Assembly: GCA_963746325.1 (NCBI GenBank)
Contig: CAVVBC010000005.1
Span: 682,001-746,000 of the forward strand
Reading direction: 5' to 3'
DNA: 64,000 nt
Source: RPQJ01 sp963746325
Lineage (GTDB): Bacteria > Pseudomonadota > Gammaproteobacteria > Steroidobacterales > Steroidobacteraceae
This document shows, piece by piece, positions 57,358-64,000 of this stretch. The number at the start of each line of letters is the position of its first letter. Position 1 is the first letter of the stretch. The notes beneath the pieces are model-generated. The model ran no database searches. It saw only the letters and a list, made by a program, of their open reading frames with translations, and was not told where the DNA came from. The position numbers and the translations under genes were made by a program.

Positions 57358-59355
57358 TTACCAGTGGATGCCGCGCATCAGCGACGCGAAAATCATCGCC
57401 TCGCGCGTCGCGGGCCGCTGCTCCTCGCCTTCGCGCTTGCCTTGCGCGGCCGCCGAATCCGGGAACATGCGATAGGCCGAGTTCATCACGACCTCGGACA
57501 TCTTCGGCATGACCAGGTGCATGATCTCGGAGATCACGCCGAGGCGAGTCGCGATGCGCTGCGGCTTGCGGATGATCGCGTCCGCGATCATGTCGGCCGC
57601 CTCTTCCGGGGAGATGACCGTGGGCATTTCCTCGTACAGCTTGGTCGGCGCGATCATCGGCGTGCGCACCAGCGGCATGTTGATGATGGTGAAGTGCACG
57701 TTCTCGTCATGGAATTCGGACGCGGCGCAGCGCGCGAACGATTCGAGCGCGGCCTTCGACGCCACGTAGGCCGAGAACCGCGGCGCATTCGTCAGCACGC
57801 CGATCGACGAGACATTGATGACGTGGCCATCCTTGCGCGCAGTCATCGACGGCAGCAGGTTCATCGTGAGCCGGACGCAGGCGAAGTAGTTCAGCTGCAT
57901 CGTGCGCTCGAAGTCGTGGAAGCGGTCGTAGGACAGCGCGAGCGAGCGGCGGATCGACCGGCCGGCGTTGTTGATCAGGACGTCGACCTGGCCGAACTCC
58001 TTCAGCACGTCCTTCGCCAGCTTGTCGTTGGCGGCGTAGTCGGTGATGTCGCACGAGTAGGTCTTCACGAAACCGCCGGCGTCGGTGATCTTCTTGCGCA
58101 CCTCCGCCAGTTTTTCCTCGTCGCGCGCGACCACGACCACCTTGCCGCCGGCTTCCGCCACGCGGATGGCCGCCGCTTCGCCGATGCCCGACGAGCCGCC
58201 GGTGATGACCACGACCTTGCCCTTGACCGCGCCCTTCAGGCTGCGGTCGATCGACAGGTCCGGGTCGAGGTGGCGCTCCCAGTAGTCCCACAGCCGCCAC
58301 GCGTAGTCCTCGAGCGCCGGCACGCGGATCTTGGCCTTGTCGAGGATCTTCTGCGTCGCAGCGGAATCGAAGCGCGTCGGATAGTTGACGAACTGCAGCA
58401 CCGACCGCGGTACCTGCAGGTCGCGCAGCACCTGGTTGAAGACGTTCTGCACCGGCTTGCTGCGCCCGACGCTCTGCGTCACGGGCTCGGGCACCAGCGC
58501 GAACACTTTGGGATCGAGGCGGAACGCCATCTCGGGCGCGTGCGCCGCGCGCGCGAACACGTTCAACATTTCACCCACCCGGCGCGGCTTCGGCTCGGTG
58601 AGGTGGAAGCAGCGGCCGTCAAGCTTGGGCTGGTGCGACAGGTGCACCAGCGCGTCGACCACGAAATCGACCGGCACGACGTTGACGTAACCGCCCTCGA
58701 TGCCCACGAGCGGAATCCATCGTGGCCACGATTCGCGCAGCTTCTGCAGCGCCTTGAAGAAGTAATAGGGCCCGTCGATCTTGTCGATGAAACCCGTCTG
58801 CGAGTGGCCGAGCACCATGCCGGGACGGTAGACACGGAACGGAATGCGGCCGTTGGCGCGCACCATCGCTTCCGAGTCGTGCTTCGTGCGGTGATACGGG
58901 TGATCGAGTTCCTCGGCTTCCTCGAACATGTCTTCGGCGAAGGTGCCGCGATACAGGCCCGCCGCCGCGATCGAACTCACCAGGTGGAAGCAGCCGGCGT
59001 TGACCGCCTCGGCAAACTCGAGCGCGCCCTTGGTGCCGGTGATGTTGGCTTTTTCCATCGCCTCGGCGCTGGCTTCGAGGTCGTACACGGCGCCGAGGTG
59101 ATAGAAATGCTTCACCTTGCCCTTGAGCTTCGCCAGGTCTGCCTTGCCGACGCCGAGTTTCGCCTGGCCCAGGTCGCCCTTGATCGGGACGACGCGCTTC
59201 AGGCTGTCCTTGCCCCAGAATGCGCGCAGCTCGTCGAGCTTGCCCATCGACCGTGGCCGGACCAGCACGTAGATCGTGCCCTTGCCCTTCTGCAGCAGCG
59301 ACTGGACGAGAAAACGACCGATGAAACCGGTCGCGCCGGTCACGAAATACGTCAT
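57358..59355 (-). CDS. Long bacterial fatty acyl-CoA reductase (two fused SDR domains)
   Basis: A 665-residue protein. The N-terminal extended SDR domain (MTYFVTGATGFIGRFLVQSL, YHRTKHDSEAMVRANGRIPF, a male-sterility-like thioester reductase fold) spans about 1-365. The C-terminal classical SDR domain (VVITGGSSGIGEAAAIRVAE, NNAGRSIRRSLALSYDRFHD, YVASKAALESFARC) follows to the end (FASLMRGIHW). The order, length and motifs match the 661-residue Marinobacter fatty acyl-CoA reductase that reduces acyl-CoA to fatty alcohol for wax esters. ATG 59355 has AGGGGG upstream. Confidence 0.9.
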   Translation of the reverse strand: MTYFVTGATGFIGRFLVQSLLQKGKGTIYVLVRPRSMGKLDELRAFWGKDSLKRVVPIKGDLGQAKLGVGKADLAKLKGKVKHFYHLGAVYDLEASAEAMEKANITGTKGALEFAEAVNAGCFHLVSSIAAAGLYRGTFAEDMFEEAEELDHPYHRTKHDSEAMVRANGRIPFRVYRPGMVLGHSQTGFIDKIDGPYYFFKALQKLRESWPRWIPLVGIEGGYVNVVPVDFVVDALVHLSHQPKLDGRCFHLTEPKPRRVGEMLNVFARAAHAPEMAFRLDPKVFALVPEPVTQSVGRSKPVQNVFNQVLRDLQVPRSVLQFVNYPTRFDSAATQKILDKAKIRVPALEDYAWRLWDYWERHLDPDLSIDRSLKGAVKGKVVVITGGSSGIGEAAAIRVAEAGGKVVVVARDEEKLAEVRKKITDAGGFVKTYSCDITDYAANDKLAKDVLKEFGQVDVLINNAGRSIRRSLALSYDRFHDFERTMQLNYFACVRLTMNLLPSMTARKDGHVINVSSIGVLTNAPRFSAYVASKAALESFARCAASEFHDENVHFTIINMPLVRTPMIAPTKLYEEMPTVISPEEAADMIADAIIRKPQRIATRLGVISEIMHLVMPKMSEVVMNSAYRMFPDSAAAQGKREGEEQRPATREAMIFASLMRGIHW

Positions 59356-59462
59356 CCGTGGAGCCCCCTGAAGTTGTCGGGCTACCTTAGGGATCGTAGG
59401 TACTCCGGTCAACGTGGCGTACGTTCCAGCTGGCGGCTGGCGGGAAATACCTAACCTGCGGA

Positions 59463-59490
59463 TTGACACACTGCAGCAATGGCCTAGCAT
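59463..59490 (+). promoter_or_regulatory. Sigma-70 promoter of the phasin gene
   Basis: TTGACA (59463-59468), 16 bases, TAGCAT (59485-59490). The predicted start is near 59497, giving a leader of about 49 bases with GGAGA at 59536-59540. Confidence 0.75.
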
Positions 59491-59545
59491 CCCCCACAAT
59501 TCACACTCGGGGCCGTACCGTGCGACGCGCCCAATGGAGACTGAC

Positions 59546-60112
59546 ATGGCGAAATCCCGCTCGCGTGCCCGCGGCACCTCCGGCTCCACCCGCAGCCGTC
59601 GCGGCCCCAAGGCCCGCACCGGCCCGCAGGCGGCGCAAGAGCAGCTGAAGCAAGCCGTCCAGCAGGTGTGGCTGGCCGGCATGGGCGCCTTCCTCCGCGC
59701 GCAGAAGGAGGGCCCCGCTGCGTTCCAGGAAGCCGTGGCCGAAGGGCTCAAGTTGTTCAGCCACACGGGCACCACGGCCCAGCGCCGCATGCGCGACGTC
59801 GTGGGCGCTGCGCAGGAAACCCTGCAAGGGCGCGTCGGCGGTGCACGCGAGCAGGCGCAAGAGACCTGGGACAATCTCGAGGCGCTGTTCCAGTCGCGGG
59901 TGCAGCGTGCGATGCACCAGCTCGGCGTGCCCACGGCGGCAGAGATCCGCGAGCTGTCGCGCCGCGTCGCTGAACTCAACGAGACGGTGATGGATTCGCG
60001 CCAGCCGCGCCGGGCAGCGCAGAAGGCGGCCAAGGGCAAGGTGGCGTCGCGTCGCGCAGCGAAACCAGCACCCCGCCGGGCCAAGGCCAAGCGCAGCCGC
60101 CCGGCACGCTGA
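59546..60112 (+). CDS. Phasin (PhaI/PhaF-type polyhydroxyalkanoate granule protein)
   Basis: A 188-residue granule-associated protein. The central phasin domain (QAVQQVWLAGMGAFLRAQKE, AETL-type helices, VQRAMHQLGVPTAAEIRELS, RRVAELNE) is flanked by a basic N-terminus and a histone-like Lys/Ala/Arg-rich tail (KAAKGKVASRRAAKPAPRRA), as in PhaF, which binds DNA as well as granules. GGAGA five bases before ATG 59546 decides the start over ATG 59534. Its neighbours, a patatin-like hydrolase and an acyl-CoA reductase, fit a lipid or polyester storage role. No PHA synthase is in the window. Confidence 0.88.
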   Translation: MAKSRSRARGTSGSTRSRRGPKARTGPQAAQEQLKQAVQQVWLAGMGAFLRAQKEGPAAFQEAVAEGLKLFSHTGTTAQRRMRDVVGAAQETLQGRVGGAREQAQETWDNLEALFQSRVQRAMHQLGVPTAAEIRELSRRVAELNETVMDSRQPRRAAQKAAKGKVASRRAAKPAPRRAKAKRSRPAR

Positions 60113-60149
60113 CTGACCCAGCGGCCACCACGGCGCGGAGGTCCCGGCG

Positions 60150-61391
60150 ATGCTCGACCTGCAACCCGCGACAGGAGCCAGACGCGCAAGTCAGGGCCGC
60201 TTCGGCCTGGCGCTCGCGGGCGGCGGGCCGCTCGGCGCGTTCTATGAGGTCGGCTGCCTGCACGCGATCGAGGAGGCGTTCGACGGCTTCCGCCTGACGG
60301 AACTCGAGATGTACGTCGGCGTGAGTTCGGGCTCGATGATCGCAGCCGCGCTTGCCAACGGCTTCGACACGGCCGACATGGGCCTCGTCTTCATCCACAA
60401 CGCGTCGAGCGAGATGCAGTTCTCGCCCGCGCTGTTCCTGATGCCGGCCGTGCGCGAGTACGCGAAACGCATTGCGGGCGCACCCGGCCTCCTCGCCGGC
60501 ATCGCCCGCGAGTACCTGCGCGACCCGGGCATGAACTGGGCCGAGATGATCGATCCGCTCGGCCGGCTGCTGCCGACGGGCATCTGCGACAACAAGCCGC
60601 TCGAACGCGTCATGGCCCAGCTGCTGTCGAGCCAGGGGCGCACCAACGACTTCCGCCAGCTGGTGCCACGGCTGTACGTCGTGGCCGCGGAACTCAACAC
60701 CGGACATTCCGTGCGCTTCGGTGAGCCCGGGCTCGACCACGTGCCTATCTCGCGCGCGATCCAGGCGAGCACCGCCCTGCCCGGCCTGTACCCGCCCGTC
60801 GCCATCGACGGCCACGTCTACGCGGACGGTGCGCTGTTGCGCACGATGAATGCATCGGTGCTGCTCGATGCCGGCGCGGATTTCGTCATCTGCGTGAACC
60901 CGCTGGTGGCCTTCGACGCGTCCAGCGCGCCACGCCCGCCGGACGGCTTCCCGCCGGCCGCCCACGACCTGACTCACGGTGGCCTGCCGGTCGTGCTCAG
61001 CCAGACCTTCCGCTCGCTGATCCAGTCGCGCATGCAGGCCGGAATGAAGGGCTACAAGCAGCGCTACCCCCGCGCCGACGTGCTGTTGTTCGAGCCCGAC
61101 CGCGGCGACGAGCGCCTGTTCTTCCAGAACGTGTTCCGTTACGCGGACCGCAGGCGGCTGGCCGAGCATGCGTACCAGCGCACCCGCGGCGACCTGCTGC
61201 GGCAGGCCGACGGGCTGCAACCGCTGCTGCGTCGCCACGGCATCGAACTGCGACGCGACGTGCTCGAGGATCCGCGCCGCACGTTCCTGCAGGCGATCCA
61301 GGAGCGGAAGCGACGCGAGTATCCCGTCACCGGTGCGCTGCACCGCACGCTCGACGCGCTCGAAGCGAGCCTCGCGGGCGGGCGGGCCTGA
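60150..61391 (+). CDS. Patatin-like phospholipase
   Basis: A 413-residue serine lipid hydrolase with a Ser-Asp dyad. The oxyanion loop is GGGPLGAFYEVG (residues 24-35), the nucleophile Ser59 lies in GVSSGS, and the Asp in VYADGALLRT. No signal peptide. The helical C-terminal part (about residues 280-413) is characteristic of a granule- or membrane-associated patatin subgroup. The next gene starts within five bases, and its FFxxELY-motif product is a frequent neighbour of such patatins as I recall. Confidence 0.92.
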   Translation: MLDLQPATGARRASQGRFGLALAGGGPLGAFYEVGCLHAIEEAFDGFRLTELEMYVGVSSGSMIAAALANGFDTADMGLVFIHNASSEMQFSPALFLMPAVREYAKRIAGAPGLLAGIAREYLRDPGMNWAEMIDPLGRLLPTGICDNKPLERVMAQLLSSQGRTNDFRQLVPRLYVVAAELNTGHSVRFGEPGLDHVPISRAIQASTALPGLYPPVAIDGHVYADGALLRTMNASVLLDAGADFVICVNPLVAFDASSAPRPPDGFPPAAHDLTHGGLPVVLSQTFRSLIQSRMQAGMKGYKQRYPRADVLLFEPDRGDERLFFQNVFRYADRRRLAEHAYQRTRGDLLRQADGLQPLLRRHGIELRRDVLEDPRRTFLQAIQERKRREYPVTGALHRTLDALEASLAGGRA

Positions 61392-61395
61392 CCCC

Positions 61396-62157
61396 TTGAA
61401 GCTGCTCGGCGTCGAAATCGGGGCTCCGCCCGAGGAGCGCGGCACGCTGGGCCGCCTGCTCGAGCAGAACAAGGCGCTGCGCGACGTCTTCGCAGCCGAC
61501 CCGCGCCTGGCCCGCAAGCTCAAGCGTCTGCAGCAATGGCAGTCGCGCCGGTTGCTGCGTTCGCATGCCGACCTGCATGCCAGCCCGCGCTATCGGCTCG
61601 CCGTGGAGTTCTTCTTCAATGAGCTGTACGGCAAGGACGCGCGGCGCCGGGATTCCGACATGATCAAGGTGCAGCGGGCCATGGAGCGACTGCTGCCGCG
61701 GGAAGGCCTGGAGGCGCTCTGCCTGGCGATCGAGCTCGAGACGCTGTCGCAGGAGCTCGATGCGGAAGTGGCGCGCGCCCTGCCCGAGGGCGGCATCACG
61801 GTCGCGCGCTACGGGCAGGCGTACCGTGCGGCAGGTCGGCGCACCGACCGCGCGCGGCAGATCGCACTGACGAGCGAAATAGGCGAGTATCTCGACGGTG
61901 TCGTGCGCAAGCCCATGGTGCGGACGCTCGTGCGACTGGCGCGCGGGCCGGCCCACGCGGCTGGCTTTGGCTTGCTGCAGGAGTTCCTCGAGCGCGGACT
62001 CGACGCGTTCGAAGCCATGCACGGCGCGCAGGAATTCCTGGGCACGGTACGCGCTCGTGAACAGACTGCCATGGAGCGGCTGTTGGCGGGCGACGCCGAC
62101 CCGTTCGATTTTGCAACGACGGTACGCAAGGGCAAGCAGAGGGCAACGACGGGATGA
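61396..62157 (+). CDS. FFLEELY-motif family protein
   Basis: A 253-residue all-helical protein. The name motif appears as FFFNELYGKDARRRDSDM near residue 77, preceded by LRSHADLHASPRYRLAVEF. TTG 61396 is chosen because it follows the patatin stop by four bases and starts a family-like KLLGVEIG; a start farther upstream would overlap the patatin gene. Biochemical function unknown. The close linkage suggests it works with the patatin-like phospholipase. Confidence 0.82.
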   Translation: MKLLGVEIGAPPEERGTLGRLLEQNKALRDVFAADPRLARKLKRLQQWQSRRLLRSHADLHASPRYRLAVEFFFNELYGKDARRRDSDMIKVQRAMERLLPREGLEALCLAIELETLSQELDAEVARALPEGGITVARYGQAYRAAGRRTDRARQIALTSEIGEYLDGVVRKPMVRTLVRLARGPAHAAGFGLLQEFLERGLDAFEAMHGAQEFLGTVRAREQTAMERLLAGDADPFDFATTVRKGKQRATTG

Positions 62158-62840
62158 GCGCAAGTGGCCGGACGCCCACACGACCAGGCCGCAAGAAGGC
62201 CGTGCGCAAGCCGCCGCCGCACTGGCGCAGGTACCTGACCCAGGCTGAACTCGAGTTGCCGCCGCCAGCCGCGGGCTCCACCGGCGAGGCCAGCGCGGAT
62301 TCTGCGGATGAATTCGAGTACGTAGCCGGGTTCGAGCCTGCCTGGTGGCAGTCGAAACCGTTCGTGCTCGCGCTGGCCACGGCCTGTGTCGCGCTGGGGG
62401 TAGCGGCCGCAGTCTCGGCCTGGAGCGCGGCGCAGGACCGTGCCGCCGCACGCTCCGCCGCGCAGCGTGAGCAGCAGCTGACCCTGCGGGCGATCAACAG
62501 CGTGCGCGCGCTGCGCATCGCCCCGAACCCGCGCAGCTGGTCTGCCGCGCCCGACGCCACGATTGCATGGCCCGAGCCACCGCAACTGCTCGAACTGCAC
62601 CTGCCGGTGGGCTATGCCGATTTCCTGACGTTCGCCGTGATCATGGACAAGGTGGATCACGGCCGCGTGCTGGCGGTCGAACGGATCGCGCCCGACTCGA
62701 ACAAGGACCTGGTGCTGTCCCTGAACAGTTCTGCGCTGGGGCCCGGCGAATACCGGCTGCGGTTGCAGGGCTACACGTGGCGCGGCGCACGCGTCGACGT
62801 GGGCTGGGTGCGGCTCAAGGTGGCTGCGCCCAGCCCGTGA
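62154..62840 (+). CDS. Single-pass membrane protein, function unknown
   Basis: A 228-residue protein: Lys/Arg/Pro-rich cytoplasmic N-terminus, one transmembrane helix (about residues 70-90, FVLALATACVALGVAAAVSA), a short coiled-coil stretch (AAARSAAQREQQLTLRAI) and a C-terminal periplasmic beta-rich domain (QLLELHLPVGYADFLTFAVI, GPGEYRLRLQGYTWRGARVD). It overlaps the preceding gene by four bases, so it belongs to the patatin operon. No family recognised. The layout resembles an anti-sigma factor's membrane part, but no zinc-binding domain is seen. Confidence 0.7.
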   Translation: MSASGRTPTRPGRKKAVRKPPPHWRRYLTQAELELPPPAAGSTGEASADSADEFEYVAGFEPAWWQSKPFVLALATACVALGVAAAVSAWSAAQDRAAARSAAQREQQLTLRAINSVRALRIAPNPRSWSAAPDATIAWPEPPQLLELHLPVGYADFLTFAVIMDKVDHGRVLAVERIAPDSNKDLVLSLNSSALGPGEYRLRLQGYTWRGARVDVGWVRLKVAAPSP

Positions 62841-62847
62841 CCGACCA

Positions 62848-63201
62848 GGGAAGCTCTGCACAGGTCCGCAAGTGACTCGTTGCGTGCGCTCGATCCGGTG
62901 CCTGTCACCGAGCTTGGAAAGGCAGACACGCGCCTGTTACCAGGCACCGGATCGAGCGCTCGAGCAGCGTCGCTGGCTGGCAGTCGCAAGCGTCCGACCC
63001 GGGACCGTTCCCAGAGCGCGTGTCTGCCTTTCCAAGCTCGGGGAACGGTCCCGGGTCGGACGCGCCAGCGACTGGTCGCCCTGCGCGTGTTCGACGCGCG
63101 GTGCCGATTGGAAACCGGCGCGGCTGACCTTGAGTGCTCGGTGACAGGCACCGGATCGAGCGCACGCAACGCGTCACTTGCGGACCTGGGCAGAGCCTTC
63201 C
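62848..63201. repeat. Nested inverted-repeat element between convergent genes
   Basis: Outer arms of about 66 bases (62848-62913 and 63136-63201) are nearly perfect reverse complements. Inside lie two further inverted pairs: 62909-62934 with 63016-63041, and 62989-63012 with 63041-63064. The block GGCACCGGATCGAGCGC also recurs as a direct copy near 62943. The right arm ends at the permease stop codon. No ORF in it looks real. It could be a two-sided transcript end, or a repeat-family member that spread by insertion. Confidence 0.85.
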
Positions 63202-64000
63202 TAGTTGTCGGCGCGCAGCGCCTGCATGGGCGGATGCGACACCACCGAACGCGCCGCGAGAATTCCCGCCAGGCCCACCAGCAGTGCGCCGCCGCCGACA
63301 CCCACGATCCACACCCAGGGATTGGGGGTGAACTGCAGGTCGAACACGCGCGTGGCCAGCAGGTAGCCCACGCCGGTGGCGCCCGCGGCAGCGAGCAATC
63401 CGGCGAGTGCCCCGAGCACGATGAACTCCGCCGCAACGCCCTGGAACACCACGCTGCGCGAGGCGCCCAGCGTGCGCAGCATCGCGCTTTCGTAGCGTCT
63501 TTCTTCACGCGACGACTGCACCGCAGCCAGCAGGACCATCACGCCGGCCGCGAGCGTGAACAGGAAGACGTACTGCACCGCCAGGCTCGCCTTGTTCATC
63601 ACGTCGCGCACCTGCGCGAGCAGGGCCTCGATGTCGATGATCGTGACCTCCGGAAACTGGCGGACGAGGTCGACCAGCAGCGGCCGCTGCTGCGATTCGA
63701 CGTGCACGCTGGTGATCAACGTGCCCGTCGCGCTCTCGAGTGCGTCCGGCGAGAACACGACGAAGAAATTCGGCTTGAACGTGTCCCAGCGCACCGCGCG
63801 CAGGCTGGTGATGCGGCCGGTGACGGCCTCGCCAGCGACGTCGTAGGTCAGCGTGTCGCCGAGCTTGAGGCCGAGCCGCTCGGCGTATTCGATCTCGACT
63901 GAAATCTGTGGCTCGCCCGCATGGTCGGCTGGCCACCACTGCCCTGCCTCGATCTTGTTGCCCTCTGCCAGCACGGCGGCCCAGCTCAGGTTCGCCTCGC
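63201..64000 (-). CDS. FtsX-type ABC transporter permease (YbbP-like), 5' end cut by window
   Basis: The C-terminal 266 residues of a large permease. The frame stays open to the window edge (upstream residues EANLSWAAVLAEGNK), so the start lies beyond 64000. The part seen has a periplasmic MacB-like region (EIEYAERLGLKLGDTLTYDV), then three helices (VFLFTLAAGVMVLLAAVQSS, FIVLGALAGLLAAAGATGVG and WIVGVGGGALLVGLAGILAA), with FtsX motif SREERRYESAMLRTLGASR. YbbP-type permeases pair with a LolD-like ATPase (YbbA) and are linked to envelope lipid or lipoprotein handling. Confidence 0.88.
   Translation of the reverse strand, partial: EANLSWAAVLAEGNKIEAGQWWPADHAGEPQISVEIEYAERLGLKLGDTLTYDVAGEAVTGRITSLRAVRWDTFKPNFFVVFSPDALESATGTLITSVHVESQQRPLLVDLVRQFPEVTIIDIEALLAQVRDVMNKASLAVQYVFLFTLAAGVMVLLAAVQSSREERRYESAMLRTLGASRSVVFQGVAAEFIVLGALAGLLAAAGATGVGYLLATRVFDLQFTPNPWVWIVGVGGGALLVGLAGILAARSVVSHPPMQALRADN

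Noticed and set aside
62872..63312. Several small open frames inside the nested repeat
   Set aside because: They translate palindromic repeats and mirror one another on both strands.

Overview
The window is GC-rich (about two thirds G+C by eye) and densely coding. It has no tRNA, rRNA, CRISPR array or insertion sequence that I can see. ComM, CysB, OxyR, YajQ, tandem sulfate-binding proteins, a Csu-type pilus locus, a PEP-CTERM protein and a long Marinobacter-type fatty acyl-CoA reductase together suggest a gammaproteobacterium, perhaps near Steroidobacterales, Nevskiales or Xanthomonadales. That placement is inference. Both window edges cut genes: PriA on the left and an FtsX-type permease on the right.

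Layout. 1-8 kb is housekeeping: priA, an exported EF-hand protein, argS with a SPOR-domain gene, a PEP-CTERM protein with a clear sigma-54 promoter, and comM. 8-22 kb is a sulfur-acquisition region. cysB, an OprP-type porin, two sulfate-binding proteins and an ABC exporter lie on the plus strand. They face a minus-strand operon of cysA (with an extra C-terminal domain), cysT, cysW, a sensor kinase, a response regulator, an exonuclease and a PhnA-like gene. 22-31 kb holds a HerA/DUF87-type ATPase, a DUF2780-like protein, a thioredoxin-like lipoprotein, yajQ, a Fur-box TonB receptor, a fatty-acid desaturase and a DUF3011 protein. 31-37 kb is an NAD-linked bidirectional [NiFe] hydrogenase operon (hoxF-U-Y-H-W). 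37-40 kb has a GIY-YIG-like protein, a hydroxyacid dehydrogenase, a Nudix hydrolase, oxyR and a PCuAC copper chaperone. At 40.3-43.3 kb one 1005-residue protein combines a lipase-like domain, an M17 N-terminal-like domain and a CHAT caspase-like protease domain. 43.5-48 kb is a chaperone-usher pilus locus with spore-coat-U subunits. 48.4-53.2 kb encodes a 2-oxoacid:ferredoxin oxidoreductase with a GltD-like flavoprotein. 53-64 kb holds lipid and storage functions (lipid kinase, acyl-CoA reductase, phasin, patatin with an FFLEELY-type partner), a LuxR-type regulator and small proteins, and ends in a structured inverted-repeat element.

The themes that tie genes together are sulfate uptake with its own two-component system, low-potential electron transfer (Hox hydrogenase and the ferredoxin-linked oxidoreductase) and neutral-lipid or polyester storage. 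About eleven single-base frame breaks fall inside otherwise well-conserved genes. They look more like residual sequencing errors than a burst of pseudogenes, and they should be kept in mind when reading the affected entries.
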